DNA of 64,000 bases from Paraspadella gotoi (lineage: Eukaryota > Chaetognatha), in assembly GCA_051294375.1 (NCBI GenBank), contig CM119270.1:10870969-10934968 (forward strand), in the 5' to 3' direction. The notes beneath the pieces are model-generated. The model saw only the letters and a list, made by a program, of their open reading frames with translations, did not search any database and was not told the DNA's origin. Each line of letters begins with the position of its first letter. Position 1 is the first letter of the stretch. Made by a program: the position numbers and the translations under genes. Of the stretch, positions 56,584-64,000 are shown piece after piece.

Positions 56584-57776
56584 ATACGAATCTCGGCCAA
56601 CATCAAAGTCCTCGACGGATTCAAAAAGCGACGCGTGGGGCGGCGGTCCAGACGTTGGCGCTGGTCGGCGCTTCCGGCTGTGGAAAGTCCACCGTCGTCA
56701 AAAACTCCTTCCAAAGGCGGTTATTCATTATTTAACTCAAACATCCATTGTCTCATACAATTCGAACATTCTACGTCCACTATACAAAATCTTTTTCGCC
56801 CACCACAGGTTTTATAACGTTTCACGTGGCGCCATCCTGTTGGACCAATCACGAAAATCGGGGGAACTGAAACTTGGAAAATTGGTCCCGATCGCAAAAT
56901 GGCGATGGTCTCGCAGGTCGGTGAAGTTGAAGAAAGAGAAAAAAAAAGGTATCTTTGAATTCAAGCTAAACCTCCGTCCCATCCGGATTTCACCGCCTCC
57001 TCATACAGGACCCTCCCGTCCTTCTTTCCAGCGGGACCATCACTGGAAAAACATCCTCTACGGAACCGAATTTCGGACGACGAAAAAAAAAGAGCGACGC
57101 TCAATGCAGGACGTGATTGGAGGCGGCGAGAGCGCCAACGCCCTACGACTTGTCAGCATCTTCCTCAAATCCTAACGAAGACCTTCGTGGTTAGTGAATC
57201 CGGAGATAGACCCCCTCCCGGAGTTTAAATTATTGTTAAAAATTGATTATTATTGATTATTATTTACTTTCTCGAAACCCGGCAGGCGAGAAGGGTGTCA
57301 ACTCAGCGGAGTCAAAAGCACGCAAAATCTGCAATCGGTGTACCCGCGGACGTGCTCCGCCGCCCCGCATCCTGCTGCTCGTGAGTCGACGTCCGCCTCT
57401 CGACAGCGGAGAGCGAGCCGAGTCGTTCAAGGAAGCGTTGACCGAGCCAAAGTCGGTCGCACTTGCATAATCAATCGCGCAGCAGGTGGATGGAAAATTG
57501 AAAAATATCTTTATCATTAAATGGATACAATACTGAATCTGTGATTAATGCCTCTTCTACCGTTTTTCCGTTCTTCAATATTATCATTTCTTTCGATTTT
57601 CATTCTTTAACCCTAGATTGTCGACAATCAAAAAACGCGGATATGATGGGGTCATGAAGGGGGAACAGCATCGTCGAGATCGGTGACTCACGAAGCAACA
57701 TCAAAGATCGAAAGGATTCTACTACGATCTCCTCACTGCGAAACGTCCAACGACGAGAGGGCAGGATCGCCTTTTA
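56584..57776 (+). pseudogene. ABCB (P-glycoprotein/MDR-type) C-terminal nucleotide-binding domain, frameshifted
   Basis: Five pieces in order: about 56584-56723 (SRPNIKVLDGF, then Walker A ALVGASGCGKSTVVK), 56809-56916 (FYNVSRGAILLD, ending MAMVSQ in another frame), 57009 to about 57200 (PVL..SGTI, NILYG, ATLNA, with pieces of the following helices), 57286-57485 (a broken QLSGG signature region, PRILLL Walker B, SER-VVQ, then RAKVGRTCII) and 57617-57776 (LSTIKNADM, a VEIG.THEA-like stretch, YYDLLTAK). Every piece needs at least one 1-2-base frame change, yet AG acceptors and most donors are in place. ABCB proteins export lipophilic compounds or peptides using ATP. The membrane domains are absent upstream. 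It is either a decayed 3' fragment or a real gene in poor sequence. Confidence 0.85.
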
Positions 57777-57990
57777 AGGACCTCAGAGCATAATGTTCGA
57801 GAAATCGTACATTAATGAACAACCTGGGGGAAATTTGTGACAAAGAAATAAGCAATTTTTTAATTTAATTATTTCTGTATACATCTTTCCGATTACATAT
57901 TAATTTTGTTTCGCCTTTAAATAATCAAATACAAAAAAAAAAAATAATAAAAGACCAAATTTAATAGGTTATACGATAAGCTTTGATAGC
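57777..57990. other. Spacer between the ABCB fragment and minus-strand pieces
   Basis: AT-rich. GATAGCCTACTGTAATT at about 57976 resembles an end of element B. Confidence 0.4.
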
Positions 57991-58127
57991 CTACTGTAAT
58001 TCGGCGCAAAGCTTCCCAATAGATGACGAAACAAAAGCGCAGTCGAAGATAAAATAATCTGCAAAATGATAGAAAAGAAAAAATGAAGCGAGAAGAAGGC
58101 GGATAGAGCGACTTACCCTGCGCGGCG

Positions 58128-58410
58128 GCTGTGGCGACGGAAGCGGCAGAGGATCCCGCCGCGCTCCGCCCATCATCATGACCCGCGGTGGATGCGGGGG
58201 CGTGGGTGAGGGAAGGGGTGGAGGAAGGGAATTAAGGGGATGAGATGGGTGGGAGAGGATGGGGTAGGGTGATTCGGGCGGGGAATGGGAGAGGCGAAGG
58301 GACGCGAAGGACGACGAAAGGCGGCTATTAGATTGGGTTAGTCCCGCCCGCGGTAGAAAGAAAACAAAAAAAAAAAAAAGAATGAGAGCGACATTTTTAT
58401 ATGACGACAT
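58128..58410 (-). CDS. Possible minus-strand exon, Pro/Arg-rich
   Basis: On the minus strand, sequence ending RVMMMGGARRDPLPLPSP then QPPRR meets a CGCAGG|GTAAGT donor at about 58122-58127. GC-rich compared with the flanks. It may be a downstream exon of the coiled-coil gene at 60002-60440. The start is unknown. Confidence 0.3.
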
Positions 58411-58675
58411 TCATTGAATATAATAAAATAGGCATTATAAAACAGTAATGAAATACGTAAATCTTTTTAAAAAAGGAAGAAAAAAGGTGAACACGAACGT
58501 TACGAATTAATGCAAAACATTTCATAGAATAATTTTTTATCGATCGATTATCATCTGAATTAATCTCTTTCAATTCCTTCTTTTCCGATGTAATACCTTT
58601 TGCGCATCTCTCCTCTTTCTATCTCTCTCTCTATTTTTCTCTCGCTCTCATCTCCTCACCCGCCTGCGCGGCCGT

Positions 58676-58966
58676 CAGCCCGCGATGGCGGTCGTCGTCC
58701 GGAAGCCGCAGGTCCGGCAATCACCTGGCGCCGCCCGCTCCGGACACCGCCGTTTCTTGCCTTCAACGAACGCCGTCGATCGGATCGACGGTGAGGCGCC
58801 GTGGCGGGGTCGTCGGCCGAAGGCGGCGACGTAGAGACCCGGCTCTTGGTCCAGGTCTGGACGGGCGCCGTCCGGCGGAAAGATCGCCCGACGTCATGCT
58901 CGAGCTGATCGATGCCGTTAAACGAAGGGGCTTCCTCGTCCACCCACGATTGAATATCGCTCTTGA
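58676..58966 (-). CDS. Possible minus-strand exon of a coiled-coil protein
   Basis: After CCCCTCAAG the minus strand reads SDIQSWVDEEAPSFNGIDQ, then LEHDVGRSFRR, and shifts frame further on; a GCGCCAG|GTGATT donor lies at about 58722. The W-x-DEE pattern resembles the first helix of a spectrin-type repeat. The plus strand is also open here, so strand and gene are uncertain. Confidence 0.3.
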
Positions 58967-58976
58967 GGGGAGATAA

Positions 58977-59565
58977 AAAGGTCAGGGGTACCATTCTCAT
59001 TTCTATATTATGGAATAATGATTCTTTGTCGGTCGCGACTCGCCAAACCGATCAACGGGCGGAAAAGGAAACAAAAGGCTAGCGTGGTACCCGCCAATTC
59101 TAAAGTTCTTATACGGAAAAAAGAAATGTCCCAAATGTCTAGCGGAGCAATTCTAGTTCTATTCTACACTAAAAATCTCATAACTTGCATATAGTTGGTT
59201 TGCTCGATGCTCAATTTGTAAATGATACAAGAAAATCCTGCAAATTTAAGTGACTACTAACGCCGTAAATCCTACGCAATAAAAAAACAAAAGACGGGAA
59301 TTGCCGATGGCAGAGCGTGTCATAAATACATGGGCTAAGAAAGTTATTTGTATTCTTGTAGTCATGTCATTGCACACGTTTATGTTATTTCATGTCATAT
59401 TATGTCGATTTACGGCGCCGCAGGGACGTAGACGGCAGGTTCACGTCATGAAATATACGTGATAAGGCAGTACTGCGGGCGCAACACATTGAATACCGTT
59501 GCTTATTTCTACAATTAAGAGCATCTATTACTTTTCATAATCTTATCTTAATTCTTAACTTCTCC
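58977..59565. other. Unique sequence, no exon seen
   Basis: AT-rich non-coding sequence between minus-strand pieces. No repeat recognised. Confidence 0.45.
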
Positions 59566-59566
59566 T

Positions 59567-59940
59567 TTACGTCACCTCTATCCGTTCTGATAAGCCGGGG
59601 CCTCCACGCCCACCAGGCTTACGAGCTTCTTTCGCGCCAAAGCCCGGATTGTCGTCCCACTGAGGCGCGCGGAGTTCCCCCCAATGTGGGCTCCACTTCG
59701 ACGAACCGTCGGATTCGAATGGGCGATCGGGTCGAGACGATTCACCTGGTAAGTTCAAGAGGTAAAGTTTATTATCTTTTTTAAGGGGGTGGGACGCTGC
59801 GCCTGACCTTCTCTCTGAGTAGCGGGCACTTCGGTCTCCAACGAATCGACGATTCACCTGATGCTACCGCCATCTGCTGCAGTACGTCAGCAGCCAGCTC
59901 CGTGCGGCTGCCGGCGACGTCGAGTGGACGTAGAGGGTTC
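59567..59940 (-). CDS. Possible minus-strand exons, unrecognised
   Basis: Two open pieces. One, at about 59809-59920, reads AADVLQQMAVASGESSIRW in one frame and has a donor-like GAGAAG|GTCAGG. The other, at about 59567-59749, follows ACTTACCAG and reads SSKWSPHWGELRAPQWDD to a stop at 59567. Base composition is exon-like. No domain assigned. Confidence 0.3.
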
Positions 59941-59994
59941 AAAACTCGAGATCAACTGAGAGACGTCGCTAAGGCCGTAATGAAGAAGGAGGGG

Positions 59995-60440
59995 TCAAGA
60001 GTTGTTGATGAATGTTTCAATTAATTCTATCAAGGATGTTCCCAAACTCAGCGGCCAGCAACCGGACCGCTCCGCCGCTTTTTTAATCCTGCAGATACAC
60101 GAGCGAGACTTGTCCCCACAGCGGCCTCCCATTCTCTCCACGACGCCTTCAACTGCCCGCATTCCAAATCCTGAGAGTCTTTGGAGGCGACGCCGTCGGC
60201 GGCGCGCCGCTTGAAGCGCCAGCACGCTGGCGGCGTCTTGAAGGCGTTGCATTTCGGTTTGTAAGATTTCCAAGTCTAAATTCGAAGGCTTTGTGTTCCT
60301 GGAGGGGAGGAGGAAAGGGGATGGGAATGGAGAAATAAATTATGTTGTTACGTAAGACGCGCGTGCCGCCCTGTCCTGTAGCCTCTCCGCACTGTCTCTG
60401 CGTCGTTGAATCGATTCTCGCGTGAGTCCTCTCCGCTGTC
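59995..60440 (-). pseudogene. Broken coiled-coil exons (perhaps spectrin-repeat protein)
   Basis: At about 60344-60432 the minus strand reads ESIQRRRDSAERLQDRAAR before TCTTAC|GTAACA. After CCCTCCAG (exon start 60298) it reads EHKAFEF, then in another frame LEILQTEMQRLQDAASVLAL, then in a third ASWREWEAAVGTSLARVSAG. Heptad spacing and W-x-x-W suggest spectrin-type helices such as those of dystrophin or nesprin, but the frame must change at least twice. Seen: helix-like text and splice sites. Inferred: the family. Confidence 0.4.
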
Positions 60441-60610
60441 ATCGTGCGATTGCTTTCCCTCTGCTTACGCGGGTCGAGGCCCGCCGTCTTGTGATATCCG
60501 GCTGAGAGGTCGACCCACCCGCACCCGCGCGGCGTTCTGCGCCCTATGTAGTCTCTTCACTACAACCTTCTACATTAAGGCAGCAGGGAGCTAGCCTTCC
60601 GACGGTCGGC

Positions 60611-60668
60611 CTTCTCTCTCTCCTCTGCCATTGGATATCTTCTTTCTTTCTTTTTTCTTTCTTTCTTT

Positions 60669-60705
<37 letters not shown>

Positions 60706-60945
60706 TTTCTTTTCTTTCTCTTCTTTTCTTGCGTTTTTTTCTTTCTTGTTTTTCTTTCTTTCTTTTTTGTTATATGTTTTTCAGTTCACAATATTTTTTA
60801 AGATCTAAAAAAAAAGAATAGTTTTTTCTATAAATAAAAAAATGATTTAAGTCAAAAATAATCTTTGTTTCAGCACGGAAAGTCAATTCTTAACATATCC
60901 AAGATGCTAAACATTCCACGAACAAATATCGGTAGAGAAAGTAAG

Positions 60946-60995
<50 letters not shown>

Positions 60996-62747
60996 AGAGA
61001 GAAGAGAGAGAGAGAGAGAATGACTTAACCCAATTCCATCTCTCCGCTTCCATCGACTTAACACTTCTTTTTACCACATTTTGCAAAAAAAAAAAAAAAA
61101 AACTAAAATAATAATAATAAAAAATAATAAATTTAAAAAAAAAAATATCGGTCGTCGTCCCTTTCGTTTTTTTTCTCTTTTATTTTAATCTGAGATTTGT
61201 TTTTCTAAGGTTTTTTGTTTTTGTTTGAATTTTGTTTTAGTTTCCTTTCGTTTTTCTTGCTGAGGAGAGTGAAATTAAAACCGATAATTAGTTTAGTCAA
61301 GGCTTTTTCCGGCATAAAATGTATTTTTTCCTTTGACTAAAACATTTTGTTGTAAATTTTTTATTCCTTTGAATTCGAATTGATACAGAGTTGCAACAAC
61401 AAGAGAAAGAGTGACGTAACAACTTTAATATCAGTTATGCCTTCTCGTTCTTTCTACTTTGTCATTCTAAACAACAGTCAGTCTGTCCAATATTAGAACT
61501 GGTATGATCCATAGTTAATTTTTTTTTAATACTATAGTTTAGTTCGTTTTCAGGTTTACTTTTATATTTTTTTATTAAAAACTGTCCTTGTCAATTGTAA
61601 AAACTAATAAATTTAGCTAATCCCCCTCTCTCCTTCCCTCTCCTCCTCTCTCTCTCTCCGTCGTCTCCTCTCCTCTCCTCTCCTCTCTCTCTCTCCTCTC
61701 TCTTTTGTTCTCTCTCTCTCTCTCTCTCTCATCGCTTTTCGGATAAATAATTGACAAGGACAGTTTTTATATAAAAAACTATAAAGTAAACTGAAAACGA
61801 ACTAAACTATAGTATTAAAAAAAAATTAACTATGGATCATACCAGTTATGCCATTTCAATTTGGACAGACTGACTGTTGTTTTAGAATGACAAAGTAGAA
61901 AGAAGAGAAGGCATAACTGATATTAAAGTTGTTACGTCACACTTTTCTTTGTTGTGCAACTTGTATCAATTCGAATTCAAAGGAATAAAAATATTTACAC
62001 TAAAATGTTTTAGTCAAAGGAAAAAATACATTTTATGCCGGAAAAAGCCTTGACTAAACTAATTATCGGTTTTATTTCACTCTCCTCAGCAAGAAAACGA
62101 AAGGAAACTAAAAACAAAATTCAAACAAAACAAAAAACCCTTAGAAAAACAAATCTCAGATTAAAAGAAAAGAAAAAACGAAGGGACGACGACCGATATA
62201 TATTTTTTTTTAAATTTATTATTTTTTTTTTATATTATTATTTTAGTTTTTTTTTTTTTTTTTTGCAAAATGTGGTAAAAAGTGTTAAGTCGATGGAAGC
62301 GGAGAGAATGGAATTGGGTTAAGTCATTTCTTCTCTCTCTCTCTCTCTCTCTTCCTCTCTATCTCTCTCTCTCTCTCATCTCTCTCTCATCTCTCTCTCT
62401 CTCTCTTCTTTCTTCTTACTTTCTCTACCGATATTTGTTCGTGGAATGTTTAGCATCTTGGATATGTTAAGAATTGACTTTCCGTGCTGAAACAAAGATT
62501 ATTTTTGACTTAAGATCATTTTTTTATGATATAAGAAAAACTATCTTTTTTTTTAGATCTAAAAAAATATTGTGAACTGAAAAACATATAACAAAAAAGA
62601 AAAAGTAAAACAAGAAAGAAAAAACGCAAGAGAAAAGAAGGAAAGCAGAAGAAAGAGAAGAAAGAAAGAAAGGAAAGAAAGAAAGAAAAGAAAGAAAGAA
62701 GAAAGAAAAAGAAAGAAGATTTCGCAATGGCAAGAGGAGAGAAGAGA
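60611..62747. repeat. Long palindrome, arms ~1 kb, spacer ~150 bp
   Basis: Left arm 60611-61597 and right arm 61748-62747 are reverse complements with small differences. Landmarks: CAGTTCACAATATTTTT / AAAAATATTGTGAACTG, CATCGACTTAACACTT / AAGTGTTAAGTCGATG, and TGTCCTTGTCAATT / AATTGACAAGGACA. The arms include (TTTC)n/(GAAA)n and (GA)n/(CT)n. The spacer is CT-rich (about 61620-61730). No ORF with motifs. Foldback transposon, real palindrome or assembly hairpin are all possible. Confidence 0.9.
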
Positions 62748-62772
62748 AGAGAGAGGGAGAGAGAGAGAGAGA

Positions 62773-62846
<74 letters not shown>

Positions 62847-63831
62847 GAGACAGAAACTGAGCCGAGAGAGAGACAGAGAGAAAGAGATTCCGTGAGTTTA
62901 AAAGGTGAAGGCGGATCGACGGTCGTCGACGCCAAACGTGAGAAAACCGGAGACACGATGCTCTTTCGTCTTTTCTCCGTCGTCAGCCCTCGATGCTACG
63001 ATTACGGCATCTTTAAATTTTTATGCCGTCGATGCCCCAGTATAGCATCGAATGCTTTTTTTTTGCCGTTAAATGGCTGTAATATAGAAGGCTTTTAACG
63101 TTTAGTAAAATATGACTATCGGTCATTTTTTAGCTCCTCTTGCAGCCCTGGCACGGGTTCAACGCTTGGAACCATGATTGGGCGGTAACTAGCTTGGTGT
63201 TTAACCAGTGGATATGAGCTGGAGAATTTAGTCAAAGAGCCATCAGGTCAGTACTGGAAAGACAAGGTCTCTTAATGGGCAGAATCCTGGAAAATGCCCG
63301 CTCAATGCGTTCATTTTTTTTAACAAAGTTTTGAAACTTAGTATTAGAATGAGATTGCCTTGTCGCGAGGTAGTACTGGGTCATCCCGAGGTCAATCGGC
63401 CATTATTTTATTATTTTCTTTCAAACCGCAAAAATTTTCCTTCATCGAATAATGATATTTAATGACACTTAACAAATTGGTGAAAAACCAAGATTGATTT
63501 GATTTGTTTGAATTTGTTTGAATTTAAGTCCAAAGGTTAAAAATCGGACTTTTGAGATTTCGTTTCGGGTTTTGTTGACTTTTCCCTCTTTTTTTTCTTC
63601 GAGTTCAAAGAATCTTTCCTTTTTTATTTAAACTTATCGAATTTTTAGAAACATTTTATCTTTTTTTTTTATCATTTATTATTCAGAACAGTTTTAAATC
63701 AAGGCAATCATGTGGAGCACTTTGATGAAAATTAGTGAAAAGGAATTTATTATTGGATTTGGTTAGACAAGGTTAAAAGACAAAGCAAGAAAATGTTTTG
63801 CAAGTGGCTGCGCCGATACATGTAAATCGGT
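62748..63831. other. GA array and unique sequence; no gene
   Basis: (GA)n at about 62748-62855, then unique sequence. TTATGCCGTCGATGC and CGATGCTACG motifs near 62990-63055 are weak inverted repeats. Nothing coding recognised. Confidence 0.5.
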
Positions 63832-64000
63832 TCCATTGGGATTCCTCCCACACAGGATTTCTCCCCACGGATTTCCTTCCACTCGGGATATTTCCCACGG
63901 GGGATTCTTCCCTCACAGGATCTCTCCCCAAGGAATTCCTCCCCATGGAATTGCTCCCACACGGGATTCCTCCCTATGAAATTCCTCCCACATCGGATTC
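63832..64000. repeat. Degenerate ~16-bp minisatellite, cut by window end
   Basis: About ten variable copies of a unit like GGGATTCCTCCCACAC (GGATTTCTCCCCACG, GGGATATTTCCCACGG, GGAATTGCTCCCACAC...). It continues past the window. Confidence 0.85.

Overview
The window is eukaryotic nuclear DNA, most likely from an arthropod and plausibly a crustacean. The evidence is introns with GT-AG borders, an ectodomain gene of a type I know mainly from arthropods, a SET/MYND methyltransferase, an ABCB-type (P-glycoprotein-like) transporter fragment, AT-rich introns, and a very high load of (CT)n/(GA)n microsatellites. The organism call is inference. There is nothing bacterial here (no operons, CRISPR or rRNA). 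The assembly is rough: at least six gaps are exactly 25 N, two are 10 N, and many are longer. Several stretches occur twice in tandem with mostly indel differences, which looks like unmerged haplotypes or low-accuracy gap filling.

Layout. 1-4.35 kb: microsatellites, local duplications and gaps, with one doubtful acidic ORF on the minus strand. 4.36-22.45 kb: a ~9 kb unit present twice in tandem (about 4360-13603 and 13604-22452). It carries four internal exons of a plus-strand gene. The first copy is open and phase-consistent; the second copy is frameshifted. 22.45-30.78 kb: a long intron of that gene, filled with short inverted-repeat elements, microsatellites and a long inverted repeat (28.4-29.85 kb). 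30.78-32.6 kb: the 3' exons of the same gene, which encodes a Cys-rich secreted or membrane protein. 34.115-41.237 kb: a complete 16-exon gene for a 670-residue SET/MYND protein with a second MYND finger at its C terminus. Its intron 9 holds a GC-rich foldback structure around a minisatellite. 41.3-54.2 kb: mostly gaps and simple repeats. 54.22-54.73 kb: a large Ala/Gly/Pro/His-rich coding exon of unknown family. 56.58-57.78 kb: the C-terminal nucleotide-binding domain of an ABCB transporter, split over five exons with indels in each. 58-60.45 kb: broken exon-like pieces of a minus-strand coiled-coil, perhaps spectrin-repeat, gene. 60.6-62.75 kb: a ~1 kb-arm palindrome. 63.8-64 kb: a minisatellite cut by the window end.

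The genes look like unrelated neighbours and not a pathway. The best candidates for new biology are the double-MYND SET protein, the GC-rich foldback element in its intron, and the short inverted-repeat families. The exon duplication and the shattered ABCB gene are striking, but error in the sequence is the simplest explanation for both.
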